From: Tetramitus jugosus
Taxonomy: Eukaryota > Heterolobosea > Eutetramitea > Acrasida > Vahlkampfiidae
Direction: 5' to 3'
DNA: 64,000 nt
NCBI GenBank assembly: GCA_937625935.1
Contig: OW569377.1
Coordinates: 124,001 to 188,000, forward strand
Position numbers and translations under genes: made by a program. The notes under the pieces were generated by a model that worked only from the letters and a program-made list of their open reading frames with translations, was not told the DNA's origin and searched no databases. Shown here piece after piece: positions 1 through 9,206 of this stretch (within the stretch, counting starts at the first letter, position 1; each line of letters begins with the position of its first letter).

Positions 1-486
1 GTAGATAGAATGAGTAAGGATCTCTCAGAATACAAAGCACGAGAGGAGCAACAGATGAACGAATTAGAGTCTTTCCGAACGGAAACATTAGCAATGAGAC
101 ATTCAATCAAAGAGAAAGAAACTGAAATAAGGAGTCTTAGGGAACAATTAACCACTCAAACTGAAACGCTGAAACAAAGTGATGTACTCCACCAACAAGA
201 CGAAGCAATCAAGCAATTGAGAAATGAAAAAGACTCAATGAAGAAAGAAAACAATACAATGAAGAATGAGATAGAGCAGTTAAAGAGTCAGACTATGGCA
301 TTGCAACGAAAGTTAGACGCACTTGATTATGAGAATCATGACATAGCCAAGAGGTACATTGAAGAAATGCACAGTATGAGGTTGAAACTGGCCAATATTA
401 ATGAATCAAAGGAGTTTGAGGACTACGATTTCGATGACGAAGACAGCGCAATGACTGCCGATATAAAGCAAAGCACAAAGACGTAA
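1..486 (+). CDS. Coiled-coil protein, C-terminal fragment
   Basis: The frame is open from the first base of the window and ends with a stop at 484-486, so this is the 3' end of a gene that begins upstream. The visible ~160 residues are almost all charged and rich in Glu, Lys, Gln and Leu, the pattern of a long alpha-helical coiled coil. The last ~25 residues turn acidic (EDYDFDDEDS). No catalytic motif is visible. Golgin-like, cytoskeletal or basal-body proteins are all possible; I do not recognise the family. The gene converges on the next one, with only 7 bp between the two stop codons. Confidence 0.7.
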   Translation, partial: VDRMSKDLSEYKAREEQQMNELESFRTETLAMRHSIKEKETEIRSLREQLTTQTETLKQSDVLHQQDEAIKQLRNEKDSMKKENNTMKNEIEQLKSQTMALQRKLDALDYENHDIAKRYIEEMHSMRLKLANINESKEFEDYDFDDEDSAMTADIKQSTKT

Positions 487-493
487 TGGTTGT

Positions 494-2314
494 CTATTTG
501 ACCTTTTTCCGTTTATTGTTCTTCTTCGTGATGATGAGTCCTTTTCTCTTCTGGGGACCAATCACCTTCTTTGCTGGTGCAGATTCTGGCTCAACAATCT
601 CAGTGTTGATAAACTTCTCCACCTTTTCCTCTTCGCTCAAATGTCGATTACGGACAAAACAAGAAACAAAGAAACCATTGGTCAAATGTTCCTTTGGATA
701 ACAACGGATCACATAGGGAGCAATTCGTTCCATAGAGTAATACTTTCCCAATCGCTTATCATTGCATGTTCCCCTACTCGTCCACTCTGGGAAGCACTTG
801 TAAAGGCCAAATAACTCTGAATTATCATTCTTTTGTGGTAGTGGCTGATTATTCAAAACATTGAACACTGTTTTTTCATTCTCAGTTTCATGAATGGAAC
901 AAGTCGAATAGACGACGCATTCCACATTAGGGAACGAAAATGCATGTTTCAGCAATGTACATTGGAAGTTGTGCAGCTTATCTAGTCGTTGTTGACTCTC
1001 ATCGTTAACTCCTCTTCCAACAATACCACTTCCGGAACAACTTGGATCCAACATGATTGCTCTCACATTCTTAAACTTCTCATCGTTTGGATCCACTGTT
1101 AAAAAGTCCTTGTGAATCGGTTGAACCAAGTCATTCTCCAATCCACCTGCAGCCTTCAATCGATTCTTCAAAATCTCAACACGTTTCACATCTCTATCAA
1201 ACGCAAACACTTTCATATTCTTTCGATTGGCATCAAGTGCGACACGAGCAGCCAAAAACGATGTCTTGTTTCCAGGTGCAGCACACGCATCAATAAAATC
1301 AAACTTTTTCTTGTTCTTGGCCGATGAAGAAATGAGATTCAACTTGTTCAATGTTTGCATCAACACGTGAACTGGCATACAACTCGCCTTGTCTTGAACA
1401 ATCACTTGTCCCTTTTGAACAATGGATAATTCGTGAGTAGCAGTTGTAATTGGATAGAGCAACAATAGCTCTGGTATGTGTTCGTCCTTGATGACATGTT
1501 TCTTGCTGTTTCGATCCAAAACATTTGCACTTTCATCATTCTTGTTCACCATACTAGTTGTCTCGTCATCACCGTTATCATCATGCTCAAATCCCAATCG
1601 CCTCAACTCGTCAATTACACTCTTTTCATTGCTCTTTAATGTGTTTACTCTTAAAAATCGATTAATAAACTCTTGTTTTTGACTGTTATTGTTGTTACTG
1701 TTATTGTTGGATTGAGTATCATCGTGATACTCTGTCGAAAACTGACTCAATCGCAACAAATCTTCATTATTCTTCACCTTTTCATTATTGTCAATCTTCA
1801 ATTGCACCAATGTTTGATTCCAAACCGAGTAATACTTTGTTTTAATCAGAGGAAACAATGGATGATGCAATTTCAAAAAACTTTCAAACATATTCTTGAG
1901 TAATTGAGTGTCCTGTGATGCCTGACCGAATAGTGTCTCATATACTGCTACCATGACCATACTCTTGTCCACCAATTGTCGTTTTCGTTTCTCATTTTTA
2001 ATGTAGTAGGAGAAATTGGATTTTTGTAAAATCGTATCAATGACCTTGTGATATTTGAGTACTTGGCAGCACAGGGCAAATGTGAGAGATTTACTGACAA
2101 TGGATGAATCACCGAGTGCCAATGACTTGACTGATCCCTTGTGCTTGAGTACCTTGTCAATGATGGAAGCGACTTGTCTATAAATGGTAAACATGTGAGC
2201 TCCTTTGAATGGTCGTGACTTTTTTTTCGTTGTTGCATTGTTTGTTGATGATGATGCTTGTTGTTGTTGTTGTTGTTGATCAATAGCAGCAACCTTTTCG
2301 ACCGAGTCACTCAT
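494..2314 (-). CDS. NSUN5: NSUN5/Rcm1-type 25S/28S rRNA cytosine-C5 methyltransferase
   Basis: A 606-residue RNA m5C methyltransferase, expected to act on large-subunit rRNA in the nucleolus. The SAM-binding motif DACAAPGNKT is at ~342-351. The two cysteines of the NOL1/NOP2/Sun family are present: the DPSCSGSG motif (C426) and YSTCS (C472). DPSCSGSG, rather than DPPCSG, points to the NSUN5/Rcm1 branch. An N-terminal polyQ run (~13-19), a polyN insert (~203-210) and a basic C-terminal tail (KKNNKRKK) are low-complexity additions. The first ATG gives a natural N-terminus. The gene is about 140 residues longer than typical NSUN5, which the inserts explain. Confidence 0.9.
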   Translation of the reverse strand: MSDSVEKVAAIDQQQQQQQASSSTNNATTKKKSRPFKGAHMFTIYRQVASIIDKVLKHKGSVKSLALGDSSIVSKSLTFALCCQVLKYHKVIDTILQKSNFSYYIKNEKRKRQLVDKSMVMVAVYETLFGQASQDTQLLKNMFESFLKLHHPLFPLIKTKYYSVWNQTLVQLKIDNNEKVKNNEDLLRLSQFSTEYHDDTQSNNNSNNNNSQKQEFINRFLRVNTLKSNEKSVIDELRRLGFEHDDNGDDETTSMVNKNDESANVLDRNSKKHVIKDEHIPELLLLYPITTATHELSIVQKGQVIVQDKASCMPVHVLMQTLNKLNLISSSAKNKKKFDFIDACAAPGNKTSFLAARVALDANRKNMKVFAFDRDVKRVEILKNRLKAAGGLENDLVQPIHKDFLTVDPNDEKFKNVRAIMLDPSCSGSGIVGRGVNDESQQRLDKLHNFQCTLLKHAFSFPNVECVVYSTCSIHETENEKTVFNVLNNQPLPQKNDNSELFGLYKCFPEWTSRGTCNDKRLGKYYSMERIAPYVIRCYPKEHLTNGFFVSCFVRNRHLSEEEKVEKFINTEIVEPESAPAKKVIGPQKRKGLIITKKNNKRKKVK

Positions 2315-2467
2315 GGCTGTTGTTCTGTTTGTGTGTTTTTGGTGAGTGTTTGGTCAAAGATTTTTTGTGTGAAATGTTCAACTATTTTCATGAGGCAAAA
2401 AGGCGGGAGAAATCTTTGTTTTGTTTTTTTTACAGTTTGCAGATTAGTTGTTACAATATGGTATGTT

Positions 2468-3472
2468 TTAGAGCAAGTGATCAACAGATTCAGTTGGCAT
2501 GGCCAAACATTCGTCTTGGATCTCCTTGAACAACACAGTGGACAAGTATCTTTCACCATAGGATGGAACAATGACAACAATCAACTTTCCTTCGCTTTCT
2601 GGTCTCTTTGCAATCTCGAGACCAGCGTGGATAGCAGCACCAGAACTGATACCAATCATGAGTCCCTCCTTGAGTACAACTTCTCTTGCAGTATCGATTG
2701 CTTGTTGACTGTTGACCTTGAAGATTTCATCAGCCAAATCAAGTTTCATCACTTCAGGGACGAATCCAGCACCGATACCTTGAATCTTGTGAGGTCCAGG
2801 TGTACCTCCGGACAAGACTGGAGACTCTTCTGGTTCCACTGCCACAGCATGCAATTGTGGCTTGTGTTGCTTGAGGAATGTAGTCGTTCCAGTAAATGTT
2901 CCACCTGTACCGACACCACTGATAAACACATCAATCTTTCCATCAGTGTCCTTCCATATCTCTGGTCCAGTTGTTTCATAATGCACTCTTGGATTAGCAG
3001 GATTCTTGAACTGTTGAAGCATGAAAGAATTTGGTGTCTCTCTCAAAATTTCTTCTGCCATGGCCAATGCGCCCTTCATGCCCTTGGCAGCTGGTGTAAG
3101 AATGACACGAGATCCAAAACACTTGAGCAACACTCTACGTTCAACACTCATTGAATCAGGCATGATAATAATGGATTGATAACCCTTGGATGCTGCAATA
3201 AAGGCAATTCCGATACCAGTGTTTCCTGATGTTGGCTCAACCAACACAGTCTTTCCAGGTGTGATCAAACCGTCCTTTTCTGCTTGTTCAATCATACTCT
3301 TGGCAATACGATCCTTGACAGATGCCAATGGTTCTCTGCTCTCGAGCTTGAGTGCCACTCGTCCCTTGCAGCCCTTTTCGTTGGCTAGTTTGTCAATGAA
3401 GACCATGGGTGTGTTGCCAATGAGGTCAACGACGCTGTTGGCAATATGTGGGAATGTAGTTGTAGAGGACAT
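2468..3472 (-). CDS. Cysteine synthase (O-acetylserine sulfhydrylase)
   Basis: A 334-residue fold-type II PLP enzyme that makes cysteine from O-acetylserine and sulfide. The PLP lysine lies in SVKDR (K53). The substrate loop PTSGNTG is at ~80-86, and the phosphate-binding loop [10 protein letters not shown] at ~186-195. Length and motifs match the bacterial/plant CysK type, not cystathionine beta-synthase: there is no heme or CBS domain. No organelle presequence is obvious before the conserved core begins at residue ~12. It is divergently transcribed from the serine acetyltransferase gene that makes its substrate. Confidence 0.93.
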   Translation of the reverse strand: MSSTTTFPHIANSVVDLIGNTPMVFIDKLANEKGCKGRVALKLESREPLASVKDRIAKSMIEQAEKDGLITPGKTVLVEPTSGNTGIGIAFIAASKGYQSIIIMPDSMSVERRVLLKCFGSRVILTPAAKGMKGALAMAEEILRETPNSFMLQQFKNPANPRVHYETTGPEIWKDTDGKIDVFISGVGTGGTFTGTTTFLKQHKPQLHAVAVEPEESPVLSGGTPGPHKIQGIGAGFVPEVMKLDLADEIFKVNSQQAIDTAREVVLKEGLMIGISSGAAIHAGLEIAKRPESEGKLIVVIVPSYGERYLSTVLFKEIQDECLAMPTESVDHLL

Positions 3473-4058
3473 GATGATTTGATTGGATGTGATTGCTGTT
3501 ACTTCGTTTTTTGCTCAGTTGTTGAGTTCTTGCACATAACTTGGGGTTTTTTGTAGCTCTGTGGGAAATTTCAACGCGGAGTTCGATTGCGGGATTACGG
3601 ACTACGATCGAAAAGAGAAAATTTGTTGTCCGAAGCTCGTTGTCGAGGAAATGCGAATGACACAGGACCTGTGATATTCTGAGTGGTTTCTGCACGGACT
3701 TGCAACACAAATAAAACACACAAAAGTGAGTCATAGGATTGTCTCTTGGAATTATTCTTGATGGAGAAGGAACATCACAACGATTGAAACTCCCCTAAAA
3801 CATGTATTATTGATTGACTGTGTTACAATCCTCTTGAGTCTTCTTCTATTTCGGAGCTCATTTGTGAATACCCATTTGTGCGCTTCAATCCTTTCCGTCA
3901 ACTGTGGGGGCATCAGCTTTCTGCGCACTAAATGTTGTTTTGCAGGCAGAACTCAAGCATTGCTAAAACTCAACCACAAGGCCTACTCGAAGTACGCTGC
4001 ACCAACAACACAACAAAAACAACAAGCACTCGTATTCCTTCGTCACATCTATCTTGCC
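3473..4058. promoter_or_regulatory. Shared upstream region of the cysteine synthase / serine acetyltransferase pair
   Basis: A 586-bp stretch between the divergent starts at 3472 (-) and 4059 (+). The reading frame of the acetyltransferase is open back to ~3810, but it starts there with TTG and contains no ATG before 4059. The ~80 bp before 4059 are CA-rich (CAACAACACAACAAAAACAA), like leaders elsewhere in the window. It presumably holds a bidirectional promoter. I see no specific factor site. Confidence 0.4.
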
Positions 4059-5111
4059 ATGACTCAGCCGAGCTCTTTGGGTCGCGAAAAAACAAAATCA
4101 CAAGAGGAAAACAAGAAGAACAATATTGCCACAGAAAAAACACCAATGAAGAGTGCACCATCATCATCATCGCCGGAACTCATCATGCCATCCTTTTCTA
4201 ACCTGCCACAACTCGTCTCAAGTGATATTAAGCAAATTACGGAACATGACCCAGCGTACACGACGCCATTGGATTTATTGTTTTATCCTGGTCTTTGGGC
4301 ACTCATGCTCTATCGGTTTGCTCACGTGCTCTACGTTCGTTTCCATCTCAAATTTATTGGAAAGCTCATTTGCTTTTTGGCGCGCATGCTTACAGGCGTG
4401 GAAATTCATCCTGCCGCCCAAATCTCACACTCTTGTTTTATTGACCATGGGCATGGTGTTGTGATTGGTGAGACTGCGATCGTAGGTCACAATTGTACAC
4501 TATTTCATGGAGTCACTTTGGGTGGCACTGGCAAGGAATTTGGCAAGAGACATCCTACTTTGGGAAATTTTGTAAAGATTGGTGCAGGAGCCAAGGTGTT
4601 GGGCAATATTTTTGTGGGTGATGGGTCAAAGATTGGAGCAGGATCAGTCGTTGTCAAGGATGTGCCAGAAAACAGCACTGTAGTGGGTATTCCTGGTCGC
4701 TGCATTAGCAATAGCAAAAAGTTGCATACGAATGATCCTGTTCATGTGAGTGCGAGCGATAAGGTACCATTGTTGGCAGCGTCGGATGAAGTGAACAACA
4801 CTGCTTCCGCTCCTGCAATCACTGAAAAGAAAAGAGCGGTGCACATGCCTGATATTGATGCTGAGGCAATTCGTGCGCTTTACCGTAGAGAGATGCGCCT
4901 CGAGACAGAACTAAAACTGATGGCTCATAGGTTAAGGATACTGGAGGAGCGCGCCACAGGAGAGAAGCCATTGGTGGAACCTTCCATGGCGACGAGTCCT
5001 GTTGTGCCATCTGAATTGGCTACGGTTTATGAGAGAACTCATGATGACGAGAGCTTGGATTTGTTGGTGAAGCAGTCGCAGGTAGAGCTGCTCGATGGTG
5101 CTGGCATCTAA
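4059..5111 (+). CDS. Serine O-acetyltransferase (CysE/SAT family)
   Basis: Makes O-acetylserine from serine and acetyl-CoA, the first committed step of cysteine synthesis. The helical SAT N-terminal region is at ~62-110 (YPGLWAL...RFAH). It is followed by the left-handed beta-helix of hexapeptide repeats (~115-215), with the catalytic IDHGHGVVIGE segment, GVTLGGTGKEFGKRHPT, and the closing VVGIPGR. The start at 4059 (MTQPSS) is the first ATG in frame; a longer version would need a TTG start at 3810. A ~135-residue C-terminal extension beyond the usual CysE tail includes a charged helix and is not recognised. If the upstream part were translated it would add a hydrophobic N-terminus. Confidence 0.92.
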   Translation: MTQPSSLGREKTKSQEENKKNNIATEKTPMKSAPSSSSPELIMPSFSNLPQLVSSDIKQITEHDPAYTTPLDLLFYPGLWALMLYRFAHVLYVRFHLKFIGKLICFLARMLTGVEIHPAAQISHSCFIDHGHGVVIGETAIVGHNCTLFHGVTLGGTGKEFGKRHPTLGNFVKIGAGAKVLGNIFVGDGSKIGAGSVVVKDVPENSTVVGIPGRCISNSKKLHTNDPVHVSASDKVPLLAASDEVNNTASAPAITEKKRAVHMPDIDAEAIRALYRREMRLETELKLMAHRLRILEERATGEKPLVEPSMATSPVVPSELATVYERTHDDESLDLLVKQSQVELLDGAGI

Positions 5112-5150
5112 GATGAATTGAGGCAAAGCCTTTTGTACAATGTCAATAAA

Positions 5151-5170
5151 ATTATACTAGGTAGTATAAT
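5151..5170. terminator. Palindrome between convergent host genes
   Basis: Perfect 9-bp stem ATTATACTA / TAGTATAAT with a GG spacer, sitting between the convergent stops at 5111 and 5197. It may help separate the two 3' ends. It is the only strong hairpin of this kind I noticed between host genes. Confidence 0.4.
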
Positions 5171-5196
5171 TCCTTCAAAAATTGTTTTATTCTCGA

Positions 5197-7923
5197 TTAC
5201 AAAAATTCTAAATTCTTCCTCATCTTCTCAGCAATATCGAGGAACAATGGCTTATCTTTCTTGATGACATGCTCCAGAATAAACACCGTGATGACATTCA
5301 AGAGATCCAGTTCAATGAAATTATCACTTTGCTCCAGTCTTTGTTGGAAGATACGAAGTGCACCTTTGAATCGGTCATGATCCATCTCATGTTGTTGCAA
5401 TTCTTTCCTCATCCTCTCATTACAATTTCTGAAATGATAGTTCATCTGCCTAATTTCATTATTGAACTGAGTGTGGGCATACTCTATCAAGCTACCAACA
5501 ATGTAGGCAGTACTCTGTCTTTCTGTTATAATATGTCGTTCAGTGGTTATGATGTAGAGTCGGTTGGTCATATCAATTAATTTTCTATTCTGATCATCTA
5601 ATAGACCTATTCCAACACTCATGTAATCGTTCCATTGAATCAGTTCATAAGATTGCACCTCCTCTAAATCATCTGTTGCATTTTGGTAATAGATCTTTGA
5701 GAATCTACTTTCGACTATTGATTTGTTCTTGTTCCATGACTGTTTTGCATTCAGCTCTTCAAGATTGATTTTAGTAGAGGCTCGTTTTTCACTCTTTGGT
5801 TTTTGCAGTAGATTTTGGAACAACTTCTTTCTGGTACTCGTCTGCTCGACGACAGGTTCGTTCTTCCTCGTAAGAATTGTTCCCTTCTTTTTAGCGATTT
5901 TGTTCGCTGTTAAACCTTTCGCGTTTTTGATCGTGGTATCAGGATTACCCAAATTAATGAACATGTCAACATAATCGTTACTCATTGCTTCATCGCTGAG
6001 TGTGAGAGCTAAATGAAGGGGAGTATCTCCATTATCGTTTTTGATATTTAAGTCAACTTGAGTACTAATTGTTAATAGTTTGGCGATATCGTATTGCTGA
6101 GCTGTCACAGCCATATGTAGTGGCGTAGCTTTGGTCAAGCTATCCTGTTCAGCAAATGCCTCCTTCAGAGTATCAGAAGAACAGAAGCTGATAATTTTCC
6201 ATAATGACTGTTGATAGCCATGCTGGCAACAAACATGGAACACGGATTGACGCATCTCGTCAGTACTCTTTATCCACTTAAAGAAAGTATCCTCTCCACC
6301 TACTCTTTCTGATTCTATTCGCATTCTTCTGAGCAACAAGTCTACAACATTGGGATGTGACAAGGCAGAGAAGAGTGGAGTTTGACCCTGGCGGTTCTTG
6401 CAGGTAAATATAATGCTCTGATTCGTTGGAGCAGCGTCAATTAGATAGTCAATCTTTTCAATGTCTCCAGCCTCACACATGCTGTGTAGACATGTACCCT
6501 TCTTTCCAGTAAAAGTAATATCAGCTCCACACAACAACAAGTTATCTGCACACTCGAAATTTCCATTTCTGATCGCAATTAGCAATGGGAAGTTATCATA
6601 ATTGTCTCTAATATTTGGCTTTGCTCCTTTAGACAACAAAAGCAAACAAGCTTTTGGACAGTCACTAGAACAAGCGTAATACAATGGAGTGCTATCAGTC
6701 TTATCTTGAGCATTCACATCTGCTAACCAATTATCGGCCAAATAGGTAATGATGAGTAGTGCTTCGGATCTCGCAGCAGAATGGAGCAAAGTGCAGTTCT
6801 TGTGAGAGGCGTCTAAAAACGTGGTTGATAGATCGATGAACGAATCCACGATGCCATTCGTAGCCACCTTGTTCAAATGAGCAGATACTGCATCTTCAAA
6901 CAAGTTCTTAAAGTGCTCAAATAGAACTTTTTCGTATTCATCGTGAGAATATCCAGTATTGTAGGCCTGTTTTCGGTTCTCCAGTATCAAATTGTGAAGC
7001 TTGCGGGTCGTATTGACCGACTCACCACCGAGCCATTCAAAATTAGTATGTGGTTTTTCCTCCAGTGAGTCATCAGCGTCATCTTCATCGTCTGAATGGC
7101 TATAATCCTGCACGAGAGCACCCAAATCAAAATCATCTGTAGAACTTGTTCCCAACAGAGTCGTACTCGTCTCTTCATGAACAAGTTGTCTCAATAATTG
7201 TGGTTCTGGCGTGTAGCTACTAGAACGGAACGATTTTTGAACAATGGGAGACAAAAGGGATGGTCTAGGAGGTGTCATGACAGAAGAGCTATGCTTTCTC
7301 TGTTCAGAGTACATATCGAGCTTACTAGTGTCCATTGATATGGCAGCAGACAATAGAATATTGGATGATTGATTACCGCCCCAACTCTTACTGAGATTGG
7401 ATCGCGATGTTTCCTCTTGGAGATCACTGATACTGCGATGCGTATCGATCGAAGATGCAGCAGCCAGCGAAGAGCGAACAACTTTATGACCGCCCCGTGA
7501 ATAGAAGGATAGTGGGGAAGAGCTTAGCTTTGGTGAAGAGTCTCCCATGGGACTCCTTGGGCTCGATGAGGATGCAGAGCTTGACCTTCTCAGAAAAGAG
7601 TACTTTTTGGGTTGACTATTGTTGCTCGTTGAACCGTCATCTACACTTTCTGATAAATGCAGTTGTTGATGAATGCTCTTTGTCAAGAGTTCATGACTGA
7701 CCAAGGATTTTGAGCTAGAGTGCTTTCGAGTGCGCACAGCTACGGGGAAATATTTGGAATGAACGTCTTTGGAAGCTTCTGAAATGTGAAACACAGCTTG
7801 CATGTGTCTTGCCAGAGAGATGATACATTGCTTGTTGTGTGTACGATTTGCATCATGGTGAATCATCATGTGATTGTTTGATGCAGTTGACACTGTCGTA
7901 GTGACACTATTTGGCGCGCTCAT
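5197..7923 (-). CDS. Ankyrin-repeat protein with C-terminal hemerythrin-like domain
   Basis: 908 residues. The first ~330 are Ser-rich and probably disordered. The middle (~380-690) holds several ankyrin repeats, recognisable from TPLYYACSSD, TPLFSAL, TPLHMAV and TPLHLAL motifs. The last ~147 residues (from ~762) match a bacteriohemerythrin fold: W..Y.VGIGLLDDQ, then HEMDH and HVIKKD. Of the usual seven iron ligands, E823, H845, H849, H885 and D890 are in place. The first His is N779 (DDQN instead of DQH) and the second is Q819 (QFNNE instead of HFxxE). A normal di-iron O2 site is therefore doubtful. The role is unknown; it may be sensing or scaffolding. Confidence 0.75.
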   Translation of the reverse strand: MSAPNSVTTTVSTASNNHMMIHHDANRTHNKQCIISLARHMQAVFHISEASKDVHSKYFPVAVRTRKHSSSKSLVSHELLTKSIHQQLHLSESVDDGSTSNNSQPKKYSFLRRSSSASSSSPRSPMGDSSPKLSSSPLSFYSRGGHKVVRSSLAAASSIDTHRSISDLQEETSRSNLSKSWGGNQSSNILLSAAISMDTSKLDMYSEQRKHSSSVMTPPRPSLLSPIVQKSFRSSSYTPEPQLLRQLVHEETSTTLLGTSSTDDFDLGALVQDYSHSDDEDDADDSLEEKPHTNFEWLGGESVNTTRKLHNLILENRKQAYNTGYSHDEYEKVLFEHFKNLFEDAVSAHLNKVATNGIVDSFIDLSTTFLDASHKNCTLLHSAARSEALLIITYLADNWLADVNAQDKTDSTPLYYACSSDCPKACLLLLSKGAKPNIRDNYDNFPLLIAIRNGNFECADNLLLCGADITFTGKKGTCLHSMCEAGDIEKIDYLIDAAPTNQSIIFTCKNRQGQTPLFSALSHPNVVDLLLRRMRIESERVGGEDTFFKWIKSTDEMRQSVFHVCCQHGYQQSLWKIISFCSSDTLKEAFAEQDSLTKATPLHMAVTAQQYDIAKLLTISTQVDLNIKNDNGDTPLHLALTLSDEAMSNDYVDMFINLGNPDTTIKNAKGLTANKIAKKKGTILTRKNEPVVEQTSTRKKLFQNLLQKPKSEKRASTKINLEELNAKQSWNKNKSIVESRFSKIYYQNATDDLEEVQSYELIQWNDYMSVGIGLLDDQNRKLIDMTNRLYIITTERHIITERQSTAYIVGSLIEYAHTQFNNEIRQMNYHFRNCNERMRKELQQHEMDHDRFKGALRIFQQRLEQSDNFIELDLLNVITVFILEHVIKKDKPLFLDIAEKMRKNLEFL

Positions 7924-8194
7924 TTTTTAGCTCAATGTTCACACACACTCAATGCCCTTGTCTTTCTAAAGAAAATTGTTGTTGTAGTGACAAAGCTGTG
8001 AAATTGTCAAATACTTGTAGTTTTCCTCTGAAGAGAGTCGTGTTTGTGTTTTTTCCTTTGGTGTGAGGAACAGACCAATAGAGTCGCAGAGTCTATGTGC
8101 TTCTTTTTGGGCACTCAGTAAGAGATCGTGACACAAGGCGTCATCCATCTAAAGTAACACGGAGAATCGCGAAGAAGAAAACAAAAAAGAAAAT

Positions 8195-8950
8195 ATGGTT
8201 GATGGGACGTCGAGTGATATCAATCGACCTCTGATATTGTTGGTAGGGGACAGTCTTACACAACATGGTTCTCAAATGTCAATCAGGGGATGGGTTTCTC
8301 AGTTGGTTGAATGGTATGAAGGCAAAGCTGACGTTATAAACAGGGGTTTTAGCGGATATACTTCCCGCGTAATTTTGCCTATTGTAAAAAATTTGCTGCA
8401 AAGCGCAAGAGCTCAATGGGGAGGTACAACTACAGTAGACAATCCAACTTTTTCCGGACAAGAAAATCTCGTTGTATTGTGCATTGGTGCCAATGATGCT
8501 GCTTTGCCAGAATCTGCTCAGCATGTACCTCTCGAGGAGTATGAGCAAAATGTTAGAGCTTGTGTTCATGAGTTTAAGTCTTGGAACGGTTTCCAAACCA
8601 TTTTGATACCACCCCCACCTCTCATTCAAGCCAAGTGGGACAATAGATGCGTCAATTTTGGTCAGAAATCTGGATTTAGAGCACTGGACACAACTAGAGA
8701 ATACGCAAATGTGATTGCCAAGATTGCTGCCGAAGAAAAGGTTCATTTTGTCGATTTGTGGCAACATGAGAGCTTGTGGATCAATGAGAGTGAACAATTG
8801 TTGTCAGATGGTCTTCATTTGAGTCCAAAAGGCAATGACTTGTTTTTTAAACTGCTCACTGACTGCATCCGTGAAAATGTGCATGAGATGAGTGCTGAAA
8901 GATTGTCCCTTGTTCCGCCATACTGGAAGCACATGTTGGGTCTCGAATAG
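8195..8950 (+). CDS. IAH1: Isoamyl acetate-hydrolysing esterase-like SGNH hydrolase
   Basis: A 251-residue GDSL/SGNH lipase-esterase, full length for the IAH1 family. Block I is LLVGDSLTQHG with the nucleophile Ser in GDS. Block II is NRGFSGYTSR (oxyanion Gly), block III is CIGANDA (oxyanion Asn), and block V is DGLHLSPKG (catalytic Asp and His). It probably hydrolyses short-chain acyl esters in the cytosol; no signal peptide is visible. It is divergent from the ankyrin-hemerythrin gene across 271 bp. That gap contains a 60-codon minus-strand reading frame (7966-8148) for which I see no support. Confidence 0.9.
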   Translation: MVDGTSSDINRPLILLVGDSLTQHGSQMSIRGWVSQLVEWYEGKADVINRGFSGYTSRVILPIVKNLLQSARAQWGGTTTVDNPTFSGQENLVVLCIGANDAALPESAQHVPLEEYEQNVRACVHEFKSWNGFQTILIPPPPLIQAKWDNRCVNFGQKSGFRALDTTREYANVIAKIAAEEKVHFVDLWQHESLWINESEQLLSDGLHLSPKGNDLFFKLLTDCIRENVHEMSAERLSLVPPYWKHMLGLE

Positions 8951-9206
8951 AAAAAAGATTTGGGAATAAGAATGGACAAGCCATTGTGTCACCAGTATGC
9001 TCTTGTTCTAGTTTGATATACGGTGTGGTATGAGCTTGTTTCCTATTCTAACATACTTCCTTTCTCGCAACACTTCCTTGTAATAAATTTGTAGTGAAGG
9101 ACTCAAACTGATGTATGAAGAATGAACAAGCGCGCACAAGCAACTAAAATAACAACCTACAAACAAGAAAAATTCTTGTGGTTTTTCATTTTGGGAGTAA
9201 AATTTA

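Noticed and set aside
2258-3154. 298-codon plus-strand frame opposite cysteine synthase
   Set aside because: It is antisense to a conserved enzyme and shows low-complexity translation without motifs.
7966-8148. 60-codon minus-strand frame upstream of the ankyrin gene
   Set aside because: It lies in a divergent promoter and has no supporting motif; an upstream ORF in the leader cannot be excluded.
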